Shown: positions 17,659 to 26,809 of the stretch, one piece after another | Layout of the letters: every line of letters starts with the position of its first letter | How positions within the stretch are numbered: the first letter of the stretch is position 1 | Assembly: GCF_902833645.1 (NCBI RefSeq) | Contig: NZ_CADFGE010000009.1 | Location: 248,001 to 312,000 of the forward strand | Direction: 5' to 3' | DNA: 64,000 bases | Origin: Paraburkholderia fungorum | Lineage (GTDB): Bacteria; Pseudomonadota; Gammaproteobacteria; Burkholderiales; Burkholderiaceae | Notes under the pieces: model-generated | Told to the model about the DNA's origin: nothing | Databases searched by the model: none | The model's input: the letters and a program-made list of their open reading frames with translations, nothing else | Position numbers and translations under genes: made by a program

Positions 17659-19896
17659 ATGAATATCGAAGCTGCATTTGTCAGAGAGCACGAACCGAAA
17701 TTGACTTCTCATGCAGGAGCAGCGAACTCGCATTCGTTCTCGGTGCTCTTTCGAGAGTTGCTCAGCTCTGAGGCGCCAGGAGCGGACTGTTTGGCGGCCC
17801 AGGTAGCAGACCACTACGAAACTGAAGTCCCAACATATGACTGGCTTTCCGATCTTGTCGAGTCCTGCCGGTTCCACTCCCCACAGCTTGTTGGGACGAA
17901 GCTGCTACACCAGCTTCGTTCGTCACTCGACAACGCGAAGGTTTGCGCACTTACCGCAGAGGAGGCCGCTTTCGTCCTGGTTCAATACGCCCCCCAAGCT
18001 ATGCTGACTGGGGCACTTCTACAAAAAACATTCTACGCAACACGAAGCGGGACAGAACTTGCCGCCGTTTGCCACCGCATGCATCGAGCAATTTTACGTC
18101 AGCACTCTCATCGATCGAACAGACACGAAAGCTACGCTGCAATGCTGCAGTTGCTCGACATTTATTTACCCCCATTGGGATCACCAAGGCTGCAGACTGA
18201 ACTGGACATCCAGGAGCTTTCGTACGAGCTTCCTACGATCGATCTAGCGATGTCGCGCTTTCCGAACCGATACATGCCAGAAATCCTCGGAGCTTGTCTG
18301 CACGATGCCGCCCTTGGGTGGCCCGCTATTGCGCGCGTGGCTGTTGAGCAACTGTGCGCAGCGGGCCAAATCGCTGGCAAGGACCTGTTCCTGAGCGACG
18401 AAGAGCAACGACGCTTGCTGGACGAGGCGTTGCTGGCAATTACTATTTTTGTCGACGAAGCTGAGGGCCGCTCGGAAGACGTGATCCCACTCGTCGCCCG
18501 CATCTGTCTGTCAGCCGTCCGTCGGGCGCGGAGCTGCTCAGCGTGGTCGGAACACATTGCATCGTTGGCGACGAGGGGGTATCTGCAGCCACGCGCGAAG
18601 ATGCTGCGTCTACTGAAGAAGAAGTCGAAATACGCGGCTGGTTATCACGGGCATCTTCGGCTCGGCAAATGCCCGTTTGATCAATTAATGTCGCAAAACC
18701 CACGCCAGTTCATCAGCGAGTTGGCAAATTCCCGTTACATCGTCCCTGGCGAACCCGACCGTAGCGCGCTATTAACGTCCCTCATCGCGCCGACGGGCAA
18801 AATGTTTCGTATATTTCAGCCCGCAGAGCAGGACATCATCCGCTCCTGGATATCCTCTCTTGCCACTGTCGAAGGGGAGATGAGCTGCCGACCTCTTTGC
18901 GCGGACAGCAGCGCAGCCAAGAGCGCGAATAGCTCCGCAGATTCTGTTTCGGGTGTCAACAGGATCAGCGACACGCAGATCGCCAAGCGTTCCGGCGTAC
19001 TGAGTTTGCCGGCCCGTGAAATGTATTATCGCCTACTAAATGCCGAGCAAGACGCTGAAATTAAGAGACTTGCGCTCGACTACGCCTTGCGGTGGCTGCG
19101 GCTCTCGGAGCGTCAGAGCGCCATCGGGAACCGTCCCCCGCCATTTCGTGAATACAGTCATCGAGCGCTCAACGATTGGTTTGACCAGACAGTTGAGAAG
19201 CAGATAGCTTCGTATCATCGGACGGATCCCACTGATTTCAAAAGCCGCGATCGCGTCGTGAACGATGCGGTTCAACTCTGTCCGCTAGTCATGATTGACG
19301 GAGCATGGCTGCAGGGTTGGTGCAGCCCCGGGCTTACCGACTCGCCAATTGGGCGCATTTTGTACACGATCTATTCCGATGAGATTGGCAACGGCGATAT
19401 ATCCCTGAATCATCCCAACATATTCAGAAGCTTGATGAGTGAAATGGGAATCGATGTACCCGAGATCGGCTCCCGCTCATTCGCCTATTGGGAAGGATTT
19501 GAAGACGACTCGTTTCGTGTACCCGTCTTGTGGCTTGCTCTTGCCCTGTTCCCCCGACGGTTTGTTCCCGAGACACTCGGCCTGAACCTTGCCATGGAGC
19601 TGTCAGGCGTGGGAGGGGCGTACCGAAGCGCGCGCGATGAACTTCGGCATTACGGCTTCTCCTCACACTTCGTTGACCTCCACAACACAATTGACAATGT
19701 ATCGACCGGTCACTCGGCGATGGCCAGGGAAGCTATCCAGCTCCATCTGGATGGCGTGATTGATGCGCGCGATCGGCAAGCCGTGGACGTGCACTGGCAA
19801 CGGATATGGACCGGCTACTTGGCCCTGGTGCCGCCGCCGGAATCGTTCCTGAGCCGCTTTTATCGCAGCAGAAAGTACAGCGTTGCCGCGAACTGA
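17659..19896 (+). CDS. Haem-oxygenase-like diiron oxygenase (HDO), large form with duplicated half
   Basis: 745 residues, mostly helical. The C-terminal part matches iron-containing redox enzymes (Haem_oxygenas_2/HDO): 'RRFVPETLGLNLAMELSGVGG' (Glu ligands, ~632-652), 'RDELRHYGFSSHFVDLHNTID' and 'NVSTGHSAMAREAI', where H-x3-D-x5-H (~675-685) would supply the second ligand set. An earlier block 'SRFPNRYMPEILGACLHDAALGW' (~197-219) repeats the 'FPxRxxPExLG' pattern, suggesting a second, degenerate HDO-like half. HDO enzymes include SznF (N-oxygenation and N-nitrosation), UndA and BesC. In an N-N cluster, N-oxygenation of a hydrazine or of diaminopropionate, or C-C cleavage, are plausible. The reaction is unknown. 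A 114-bp gap separates it from the previous gene. Confidence 0.75.
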   Translation: MNIEAAFVREHEPKLTSHAGAANSHSFSVLFRELLSSEAPGADCLAAQVADHYETEVPTYDWLSDLVESCRFHSPQLVGTKLLHQLRSSLDNAKVCALTAEEAAFVLVQYAPQAMLTGALLQKTFYATRSGTELAAVCHRMHRAILRQHSHRSNRHESYAAMLQLLDIYLPPLGSPRLQTELDIQELSYELPTIDLAMSRFPNRYMPEILGACLHDAALGWPAIARVAVEQLCAAGQIAGKDLFLSDEEQRRLLDEALLAITIFVDEAEGRSEDVIPLVARICLSAVRRARSCSAWSEHIASLATRGYLQPRAKMLRLLKKKSKYAAGYHGHLRLGKCPFDQLMSQNPRQFISELANSRYIVPGEPDRSALLTSLIAPTGKMFRIFQPAEQDIIRSWISSLATVEGEMSCRPLCADSSAAKSANSSADSVSGVNRISDTQIAKRSGVLSLPAREMYYRLLNAEQDAEIKRLALDYALRWLRLSERQSAIGNRPPPFREYSHRALNDWFDQTVEKQIASYHRTDPTDFKSRDRVVNDAVQLCPLVMIDGAWLQGWCSPGLTDSPIGRILYTIYSDEIGNGDISLNHPNIFRSLMSEMGIDVPEIGSRSFAYWEGFEDDSFRVPVLWLALALFPRRFVPETLGLNLAMELSGVGGAYRSARDELRHYGFSSHFVDLHNTIDNVSTGHSAMAREAIQLHLDGVIDARDRQAVDVHWQRIWTGYLALVPPPESFLSRFYRSRKYSVAAN

Positions 19897-19919
19897 CGAA
19901 GTATCCGATGAGGTGCATG

Positions 19920-21758
19920 ATGACTAGATATGTGCTGGGACTTTCAGCCTACTACCACGACAGTGCGGCCGCCCTTCTTCGCGACGGCGAGTTGATCGCG
20001 GCTGCACAGGAGGAGCGTTTCACCCGGATTAAGCAGGACAGCAGCTTTCCATCGTCCGCCACGGCGTTCTGTTTAAGCCATGCCGGCATCGATCTGACCG
20101 ATGTGGAGGCGGTCTACTACTATGAAGAGCCGCGGCTAAAGTTCCGTCGACTCTTGTCAACCTATACCACCTTCGGGCTGAGGGGTTTCGCTCGATTCGC
20201 ACAGGACATCCCTGTCTGGCTCATGGATAAGCTCCACGTCGTAAGGAAGATCCACCGGGAGTTAAGCAATTTGGCAAGGGACAAAGCCGTGCCACCGATT
20301 TACTGCGTACCGCATCATGAATCCCACGCCGCCTCTGCTTTCTACGCCAGCCCGTTTTCGGAGTCAGCCGTCCTCTGCATTGATGGCGTCGGGGAGCTCG
20401 CCACGACTTCCTGTTGGATCGGCCGGGGGAATGCACTCAGACCGGTTTGGAGCATAAATTTCCCTCATTCGTTGGGCTTGCTGTATTCGGCCTTCACTTA
20501 TTTCTGCGGCTTCAAAGTTGATTCAGGCGAATACAAGCTGATGGGACTTGCTCCCTACGGGCAACCAACATACGCGAAGCTGATCATGGATCACTTGATC
20601 GATGTGAAGAGCGACGGTAGTTTCTGGTTGAACATGGAGTATTTCGATTACGCCATAGGCAAGACCATGATCACTTCAAAGTTCGAGGAGCTGTTCGGTG
20701 GTCTACCCCGCCGCGCGGAGGAGACTATCACGGAGAGAGAGTTCGATCTGGCCGCCTCGATCCAGCACGTTTTGGAAGAAACTGTGCTGAAGATCGCCAG
20801 ATCCGTTAGAACAGAAACGGGGCAGCGAAACCTATGTCTAGCGGGTGGCGTCGCGCTCAATTGTGTTTCAAACGGAAAAATACTGAAAAGCGGTGTGTTC
20901 GACTCGGTCTGGGCGCAACCGGCGTCAGGCGATTGCGGAGGTGCCTTGGGAGCAGCGTATGCAGGATGGTTTAGCCGGATGGGGCAGCCCCGTAGTCAAA
21001 CGGATCACGACGGCATGAGCGGCGCCTACGTCGGAAGCAGCTATCCCGACGACCAGGCAGCGCAGATTCTTGACGAGTTGGGTGCGATTTACGAAACCGC
21101 TGCCATGTCGGATTTGCCGACGATTGTCGCGCAGCTGATCAGTCAAGGAAACGTCGTGGGCTGGTTCCAAGGCCGCATGGAATACGGCCCCCGCTCTCTG
21201 GGTTCGAGATCTATTCTGGGTGATCCGAGAAATCCGGATATGCAGAGCGTGATGAACCTGAAAATCAAGAATCGAGAGTCCTTCCGTCCGTTTGCTCCGG
21301 CCGTGCTCGCGGAGCATGCTTCCGATTGGTTCGAAATCGATGGGGCAAGTCCATACATGTTGTTCGTTGTGCCGGTTGCCGAAGGCCACCGCAAGGATGT
21401 TACAGCGGAAGAGGAAGGCAAGAGTGGAATAGACAAGCTAAAGGTCGCACGTTCGAGCATACCCGCCGTCACTCACGTCGATTTCTCCGCGCGGGTTCAA
21501 ACAGTCGACGATAGGTCTAATCCACTCTTCTACAGCCTAATCAGCGCATTTCACCGGATCACAGGCTGTCCTGTTCTCGTCAATACGTCGTTCAACGTTC
21601 GCGGCGAACCCATCGTTGAGAGTCCGAGCGATGCTTACCGTTGCTTCATGAGAACCGCGATGGATTATCTTGTTATCGGCTCGCATATTGTTCGCAAGAC
21701 CAGTCAGCCCGCATGGGAAGAGGCACTCGACTGGAAAGAAGAGTTTCAATTGGACTAG
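19920..21758 (+). CDS. NodU/CmcH-family O- or N-carbamoyltransferase
   Basis: 612 residues; ATG at 19920 (or 19917) placed by the AGGTG just upstream. It starts 'YVLGLSAYYHDSAAALLRDGELIAAAQEERFTRIKQD', typical of the family, with the metal-binding 'HHESHAASAFYASPF' near residue 130, 'CIDGVGE', and the YrdC-like C-terminal carbamoyltransferase domain with 'GRMEYGPRSLGSRSILGDPR' and 'LVNTSFNVRGEPIVESP'. These enzymes use carbamoyl phosphate and ATP to carbamoylate a hydroxyl or amine of a natural product. No clear alternative role. It implies that the product or an intermediate carries, or passes through, a carbamoyl group. Confidence 0.9.
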   Translation: MTRYVLGLSAYYHDSAAALLRDGELIAAAQEERFTRIKQDSSFPSSATAFCLSHAGIDLTDVEAVYYYEEPRLKFRRLLSTYTTFGLRGFARFAQDIPVWLMDKLHVVRKIHRELSNLARDKAVPPIYCVPHHESHAASAFYASPFSESAVLCIDGVGELATTSCWIGRGNALRPVWSINFPHSLGLLYSAFTYFCGFKVDSGEYKLMGLAPYGQPTYAKLIMDHLIDVKSDGSFWLNMEYFDYAIGKTMITSKFEELFGGLPRRAEETITEREFDLAASIQHVLEETVLKIARSVRTETGQRNLCLAGGVALNCVSNGKILKSGVFDSVWAQPASGDCGGALGAAYAGWFSRMGQPRSQTDHDGMSGAYVGSSYPDDQAAQILDELGAIYETAAMSDLPTIVAQLISQGNVVGWFQGRMEYGPRSLGSRSILGDPRNPDMQSVMNLKIKNRESFRPFAPAVLAEHASDWFEIDGASPYMLFVVPVAEGHRKDVTAEEEGKSGIDKLKVARSSIPAVTHVDFSARVQTVDDRSNPLFYSLISAFHRITGCPVLVNTSFNVRGEPIVESPSDAYRCFMRTAMDYLVIGSHIVRKTSQPAWEEALDWKEEFQLD

Positions 21759-21772
21759 CCCTGAGGAACGCC

Positions 21773-21940
21773 ATGCTGAATCGCACTGTGTTGATCATCT
21801 CCCAAGTGATTTGCGGAGCAGTTTTCCTTACCGTCGTTTGGCCGCTGGGAGGCGTTTCGCGATTGATCGGAAATCCAATGCTCCTAAGGAGAACGCCCGC
21901 GGCGAGTACGTACAAGATACTCGCCAGACGATCCATCTGA
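21773..21940 (+). CDS. Small membrane protein between carbamoyltransferase and SGNH genes
   Basis: 55 residues from the ATG at 21773, with GAGGAA 6 bases upstream and 14 bp after the carbamoyltransferase stop. One transmembrane helix (residues ~6-24, 'VLIISQVICGAVFLTVVW'), then 'PLGGVSRLIGNP' and a basic C-terminus. Carbamoyltransferase-SGNH pairs in other clusters often have a tiny single-pass membrane protein beside them, which this matches by position. It may anchor the enzyme to the membrane. Function inferred from context only. Confidence 0.55.
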   Translation: MLNRTVLIISQVICGAVFLTVVWPLGGVSRLIGNPMLLRRTPAASTYKILARRSI

Positions 21941-21967
21941 CTGCTCGCAACCGACACGGGACCCGCA

Positions 21968-23083
21968 ATGCTTGATACTACTACGTTTCAGCCCTTGACC
22001 CACGATGAAGCAGTCCAGGAGGTCTATCGACTGACCCCTCAGATTCGTGAATACGACGAGTTCATGTACCTCGGCGTACGGTGGCTTCCATACACCATGT
22101 TCTTCCATCACGGAAATTATCGTTCGGCGGTGATCAATACCGACTCCCTCGGGTTTCGCTATAGCTCGTCGGACCGAGGTTTCTACTCGGTCGCAGATCT
22201 TCCAACCGACCGACCGATAAACTTGCTCGTCGGCGGGTCTACCGCCTTGGGGACCGGAGCGACTACGGATGGCGGTACGATTTCCTCCCGATTGAGCGCG
22301 CACACCAATGAAACGTGGCTCAATTTCAGCGGACGCGGCTACAACGCCGTTCAGGAAGTCCTGCTATTTCTTATGCATCAGCAACGATTCACCCATATCA
22401 ACAACGTTGTTGTACTAAGCGGAATCAACACACTTACGTTAGAAGGCATCCCTGACCGCCTCGCGACCGATCACGGGCGATACTACTACTCATTTGAATA
22501 TACTCATTATATGGAAAAATATAATGAGGATCTTAAACGCCGACAAAACACGTACGCATCCGATCTGGACGGTCGGCAGAAAGGCATGATCGGGAAGTAT
22601 GCGGACTTCATACGGTCTAAGTTAGGCAAAGATAATCCAGCCGACGTCTTGATCACGGACGAAGATACCGACACCGAGGATCGGGTCAAGCGGGCTGCCG
22701 GCGTGATCACCAACTCAATGTTTCAGTGGCAACAGCTACTTGCGCCGTTTGGTGCACGCCTGTCCTTTGTGCTTCAACCCATGTCCTACTGGGTGAAAGA
22801 GCGTTTCACACAGGAAGAGCTAGCGATCTTCCACGCGATAGATAGTTGTCCGAATAATTTTTGGAGATTATTCGGGAAAATCCTTGATCCCCAGATTCAT
22901 AAGCCCTTTGCATCGGAAATTTCACTCGGTTGCCATCAACGGGGCATTCCTTTCTGGGATATGAATGATTTGCTGCGGGATTCACATCTTTGCCACAAAA
23001 ACATCTTTGTGGATCGCGTGCATTTCAACGATGTCGGCTATGACGAGGTGGCTCGCATCGTATCGGACGTCGTCCTATCCTAG
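21968..23083 (+). CDS. SGNH/GDSL-like hydrolase or acyltransferase
   Basis: 371 residues. Block I is 'NLLVGGSTALGTGATTDGG' near residue 88, with Ser in GGST replacing GDS; an Asn/Gly block follows ('LNFSGRGYNAVQ', 'VVLSGINTL'). A C-terminal 'VDRVHFNDVGYDEVARIV' supplies the Asp-x-x-His pair. No signal peptide, so cytoplasmic. Family members hydrolyse or transfer acyl groups; proteins of this type often accompany NodU-like carbamoyltransferases in biosynthetic clusters. Here it may act on the carbamoylated product or a carrier. Substrate unknown. Confidence 0.7.
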   Translation: MLDTTTFQPLTHDEAVQEVYRLTPQIREYDEFMYLGVRWLPYTMFFHHGNYRSAVINTDSLGFRYSSSDRGFYSVADLPTDRPINLLVGGSTALGTGATTDGGTISSRLSAHTNETWLNFSGRGYNAVQEVLLFLMHQQRFTHINNVVVLSGINTLTLEGIPDRLATDHGRYYYSFEYTHYMEKYNEDLKRRQNTYASDLDGRQKGMIGKYADFIRSKLGKDNPADVLITDEDTDTEDRVKRAAGVITNSMFQWQQLLAPFGARLSFVLQPMSYWVKERFTQEELAIFHAIDSCPNNFWRLFGKILDPQIHKPFASEISLGCHQRGIPFWDMNDLLRDSHLCHKNIFVDRVHFNDVGYDEVARIVSDVVLS

Positions 23084-23104
23084 CTGAATTATCAAGAGGT
23101 CACT

Positions 23105-23239
23105 ATGCTGCCCAGCAACTCCAATCAACGCTCGACTACGCAAGAACGCCGGGTGGGTCTATTCAGGCGCCTGCTGAATATTTTTCTGCGCAAAAAGAAA
23201 AAGAAGGACGATAACGGGTCAATTTATCCGCTTCGCTAG
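23105..23239 (+). CDS. 44-aa basic small protein
   Basis: ATG at 23105 is preceded by AGAGGT, 21 bp after the SGNH stop, in line with the operon. The protein has an amphipathic 'RRVGLFRRLLNIFL', a run of lysines (RKKKKKDD) and ends 'GSIYPLR'. It could be a membrane-associated accessory peptide similar in role to the small partners of carbamoyltransferases, or a precursor peptide. No homology recognised. Confidence 0.45.
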   Translation: MLPSNSNQRSTTQERRVGLFRRLLNIFLRKKKKKDDNGSIYPLR

Positions 23240-23301
23240 GCCGCCGGCCTGAGATCGAATTTCCCTTTGCATCCAAGAATTGAAACCATAAGAGGTTCAT
23301 C

Positions 23302-24000
23302 ATGAAGAAGCTGGTGCTTTACGGCCATCCCGAATCAGGTCACTCATACAAGGTCAAACTACTGATGGATGTCAGCGGGATCGAGTACGAATACCGACTC
23401 ATCGACATTGATCTCGCGCGCGAAGAGCGGCCGGAGCCATTCCGTTCCCTAAGCTTGGCACGCTTCGGCGAAGTCCCGTTGCTCACGCACGGGGATGACG
23501 TATATGTCCAGTCCAACGCCATCTTGTGCTTCCTGGCGCGGCATCTTCATGCCTTTGCCGGGCAAGACCAAAATGTGATGGCGCGAGCCATGGAATGGCT
23601 TTTTTGGGAGCATAACAAGATCGGCTTGTGCTTGCCCCATCTAAGGCTCGCACGCAATTTCTTTCCCGATCAGTACCCCGAGGGCGCGGTCGGGTGGCTG
23701 CAGTCGCGTTATGACGCAGATGTGGGCCGCTTCGCGAAGGAGCTTTCCGATGGCCGCGCGTTTATCCTGGGCGATGCCATTAGCATTGCAGATTTCTCGC
23801 TATGTGGCTACATCTATTGGGCTAACCAGGCTGAGGTGAGTCTCCCGATGCCCGTATTGAGATGGGCGAGCAGAATTGCCGGGCTACCGGGCTGGAAATT
23901 GCCGTATGCCCTTCTATCCCCCGAACACCCGTATGTAAGCTACGGCAAGATTCGCGGCGAGCTGGACATTGCGAAGGAATTTGGACGCGTCGCCGCCTGA
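23302..24000 (+). CDS. Glutathione S-transferase family protein
   Basis: 232 residues. N-terminal thioredoxin-like domain starts 'MKKLVLYGHPESGHSYKVKLLMDVSGIEYE' with the cis-Pro segment 'FGEVPLLTHGDDVYVQSNAILCFLA'. The helical C-terminal domain has 'FILGDAISIADFSLCGYIYW'. Preceded by AGAGG. As the last plus-strand gene of the cluster it may detoxify an electrophilic intermediate or catalyse a glutathione-dependent step; it could also simply be a neighbour. Confidence 0.85.
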   Translation: MKKLVLYGHPESGHSYKVKLLMDVSGIEYEYRLIDIDLAREERPEPFRSLSLARFGEVPLLTHGDDVYVQSNAILCFLARHLHAFAGQDQNVMARAMEWLFWEHNKIGLCLPHLRLARNFFPDQYPEGAVGWLQSRYDADVGRFAKELSDGRAFILGDAISIADFSLCGYIYWANQAEVSLPMPVLRWASRIAGLPGWKLPYALLSPEHPYVSYGKIRGELDIAKEFGRVAA

Positions 24001-24117
24001 TTTTTCCGGCGCCGACTGTCGGGTGACACCATTGGTGAAAAGCCGGCCGTTGAATCTAAATTGCTTTTTCACGAAGGATGGCATAGAGCGGCCGGCGTGT
24101 GCCAGGGAAAATGAAAT

Positions 24118-24278
24118 ACTGGTCGCACATTGCCGGGGTAAATGAAAACAAACCAACGCGCTTTCGTCGGCGCTCCCGGAGTCGACGGGCGGTCGCAATC
24201 CAGCGGCGCGTGAAGTCGCTCCGCTGGATTGCGACCGGCCAGGAGAGGTTGGGCGCCGACGAAATCCCAGCGACCAGT
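24118..24278. repeat. Nested three-arm inverted repeat
   Basis: Three perfect inverted arms are nested around one centre: ACTGGTCGC (24118-24126)/GCGACCAGT (24270-24278); TTTCGTCGGCGC (24162-24173)/GCGCCGACGAAA (24253-24264); and a 17-bp arm 24190-24206/24221-24237 around a 14-nt loop. The spacing between arms differs on the two sides, as expected for two diverged inverted copies of one sequence. It lies next to decayed genes. It could be the remains of an inverted insertion-sequence segment or a structured RNA. Confidence 0.55.
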
Positions 24279-24443
24279 TGCGAAAATGAATCCGACGTTC
24301 AGGCTAAGGCTGACTGTGACGATCGAAGTACGTATCACGTAAAACCGTAGGCCCGCATTGCCGGGATATGGACATCTGTGCAGCGGCTGGCCGATCGATC
24401 TTCTGTCTCGCCAGGGATTGTAAGCCCAGACAGGGAGCAACGC

Positions 24444-24665
24444 TTAGTCGGTGACCAGCGGCCCCGCCTTGTATTGCTCGTCGGTCACTGGCTCCATCCA
24501 TTCGACGTTTTTTGCCATCGAGCATTTCAGTAAGCGCGAGATCCGACATTGCCGTTGTCGCAGCTGCTCCATGCCAGTGCCGCTTTCCGCACGAGCACGA
24601 AACGATGTCAGGCGGGCGGATTTCCGTTCGTGGGCCGCCTTCGCACTGAGACCAGTGGCCCTCGA
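24444..24665 (-). pseudogene. Fragment of a cupin gene (mandelonitrile-lyase-like)
   Basis: The minus strand encodes 'EIRPPDIVSCSCGKRHWHGAA' and then 'ATTAMSDLALTEMLDGK', matching the C-terminal half of small cupins of the (R)-mandelonitrile lyase / carboxymuconolactone-associated type. A frame change in an A-run (plus-strand T-run near 24510) is needed to continue as 'NVEWMEPVTDEQYKAGPLVTD' before a stop at 24444. The N-terminal half is missing. Truncated and frameshifted, not functional. Confidence 0.6.
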
Positions 24666-24686
24666 TTGGCAAAAGCGTAGCTACGC

Positions 24687-25460
24687 ATGCGCGACTCGAA
24701 CTGGGGGCGACGAACTACAGACTTGCATTCTCTAAGGCGCATCAACGGCCAGCATGCCGACGAGCTGCCCGAAGGAAGCGAAGTCCAGAAGATCAAGAAA
24801 ACAGCGCTTCAATTGTCTTCTGATACTGACGTCGCGATCGACATCCACTGCGATCGCGACGCAGTTGTGCACACGTACACCTATGGATCGATATGGCCGG
24901 ATGCCTCTGATCTGTGTGCATAAATTGGATGCGAAGCGGTTTTGCTCGAGGATGGGACGGAAGACGCAGGAACGTCTATCGATCTATTTACGCGAACATG
25001 GGAGCTCGTTAAAAAAGAACTGGGTCATCTGTTTCCTATCCCGATCGGTTGCCACTCTGTGACGCTTGAATTGCGAGGACAAGGTGACGTTGGCGACGAA
25101 TTCGCGTCTACTGACGCGGATGCACTGCTCAGATTCCTGAGGCGTCGAGGCGTAGTCGCTGGCGATCCAGGGCCACTGACAGAATCATCCTGCGGGGCCA
25201 CAAGCCTCGCAGCGACCGACCTCCTCATTGCGCCGCGAGGCGGAATCGTCAGCTACAAGGTGCCGCTTGGTGGACATGTCTCGCGTGGCACCGTCATCGC
25301 GGAAATCGTTGATCCGAGCCTGGACGACCCGCTCGGATCGCCAACCGAAATTCGCACCATCATAGAACCGATGGGATCGTCGCTTCCCGGACGCTGATTC
25401 GCTTCGTGCCGCGCGGGGAAATTCTCGCCAAAATCGTGGGAACTGTGCCGCGTCGATCAG
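24687..25460 (+). pseudogene. Decayed succinylglutamate desuccinylase/aspartoacylase-like gene
   Basis: One frame encodes 'DTDVAIDIHCDRDAVVHTYTYG' (zinc-binding region of the M14/AstE family), a TAA stop at 24921-24923, then continues in the same frame with 'IGCEAVLLEDGTEDAG' and 'LELRGQGDVGDEFASTDADALLRFLRRRGV'. The C-terminal barrel follows ('LLIAPRGGIVSYKVPLGGHVSRGTVIAEIVDP') and the frame is lost near 25390. The expected ending 'RFVPRGEILAKIVG' sits in another frame. The N-terminus with the first metal ligands is absent. One nonsense mutation plus one frameshift: a pseudogene. Confidence 0.7.
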
Positions 25461-25615
25461 GCGCGTTACTTGAGCCTTAGCCTCGATCGAGGCAGACGGC
25501 TACGGTGCAGGCCGCTTGAACTGCCGCTTTGGAGCGAGTCCACCGGCGAAACTCGGACATTGTTCGCGGTAATGGGACCGGCCGTGACCCGATCGGAACC
25601 GGACGTTAAGCATTT

Positions 25616-26809
25616 TTACTCGATTCGAGATTTCGGCTGTGCGGCGTCGGGTTGTTTCTGCACGTAGTACTTGCTTTCGATTTGAGGTCCAGTCTGACGC
25701 AGCCACTTGCGGACGATGCGGCTCGACGGCCCTGCGTAAAAATGCGCGACGAACACAGCCGCGCAGGCAGAAAGCAACAGATAGCTGATCAGAAGCGCCA
25801 GTTTCTCGTTGCCCGTCACGCCGGAAGACGGAAGGATCGTGCGCAGCAAGCCCAGCACGATGAGGTGAAACAGATAAAGCTCGTAGCTCAGTCTGCCGAA
25901 TCCTTCGAGCGCCGCGGATGTGCGCCCGCGCCAAATCATCGACCCGTCCGTACGACCATGCCCGGCTAGCAACAGCACCGCCGTGCCGAACGCCATGGCT
26001 GTGACGCCAAACACATTGCTCTCCCGGATCGGCCAGGACAGGTAAACGAACGTCATGCCCAGCGCCGTCAGCCACGTCAGCGCGCTCCGCGCACGGCCTC
26101 GCCAGACGAAGCGCCTCGCGAGCAGCGCCGCGCAGCAGCCGATGGCGATCGCATCGAAGCAGGCGAAATACGCGTAGAGATAACCGCCCTCATCGCCTTG
26201 ATGGAAGAACCGGTAAGCCGGGCCGGCGACGATGCATGCTAGCCAGAAGGCAACGAGCCGCGCCTGCTGGCGAAAGGCGAGGCAAAGCAGGGGAAACGAG
26301 ACGTAAAACACCTCCTCGACGGAAAGCGACCACAACACGCCGAGCGCATAGTTGGTCCATCCGTGCACGCCGATGAGCACGTTCATCCAGAATGTCAACG
26401 ACGCGAGGTTCACGAGCCAAAACGAAACCGGCGCGCCGGCCGGCGAGTGGTTCTGAAAGATCGCGATGCCGGCCAACGCCAGCGCATTCACAACGGCCAG
26501 CAACAGCAGCAGGCACGGAACGATGCGCGCGATCCGCAGGCCGTAAAACACCCTGACATCGACATGACCAGGTTCGGACCAGCGACGAAGCGCGTTCGCC
26601 GTGATCAGATAGCCCGAGATCACAAAAAACATCGTGACGCCATAGTTGCCGTTTCGCGCAACGGCACGGACCGCTTCCCACCCGAACACGCGCGACAGAA
26701 ATGTATCGTCGAGCCGGTAGGCGATATTAAAGTGGTGAAACAGCACGAGCAGAATCGAGATGCCCCGGAGGAAGTCGATCTGCCGCTTTCGCGTGCCGCC
26801 GTCAGTCAC
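25616..26809 (-). CDS. Acyltransferase 3 family membrane protein (OafA/YrhL-like)
   Basis: 397 residues if started at the GTG at 26809, which overlaps the beta-lactamase stop as GTGA; an in-frame GTG at 26827 is the alternative. Typical features: 'RQIDFLRGISILLVLFHHFNIAYRL' at the N-terminus, 'VTMFFVISGYLI', about ten hydrophobic helices, and 'LWSLSVEEVFYVSFPLL'. These enzymes O-acylate exported sugars or lipids at the inner membrane. Coupling to the beta-lactamase gene suggests an envelope-related operon; substrate unknown. Confidence 0.85.
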   Translation of the reverse strand: MTDGGTRKRQIDFLRGISILLVLFHHFNIAYRLDDTFLSRVFGWEAVRAVARNGNYGVTMFFVISGYLITANALRRWSEPGHVDVRVFYGLRIARIVPCLLLLLAVVNALALAGIAIFQNHSPAGAPVSFWLVNLASLTFWMNVLIGVHGWTNYALGVLWSLSVEEVFYVSFPLLCLAFRQQARLVAFWLACIVAGPAYRFFHQGDEGGYLYAYFACFDAIAIGCCAALLARRFVWRGRARSALTWLTALGMTFVYLSWPIRESNVFGVTAMAFGTAVLLLAGHGRTDGSMIWRGRTSAALEGFGRLSYELYLFHLIVLGLLRTILPSSGVTGNEKLALLISYLLLSACAAVFVAHFYAGPSSRIVRKWLRQTGPQIESKYYVQKQPDAAQPKSRIE

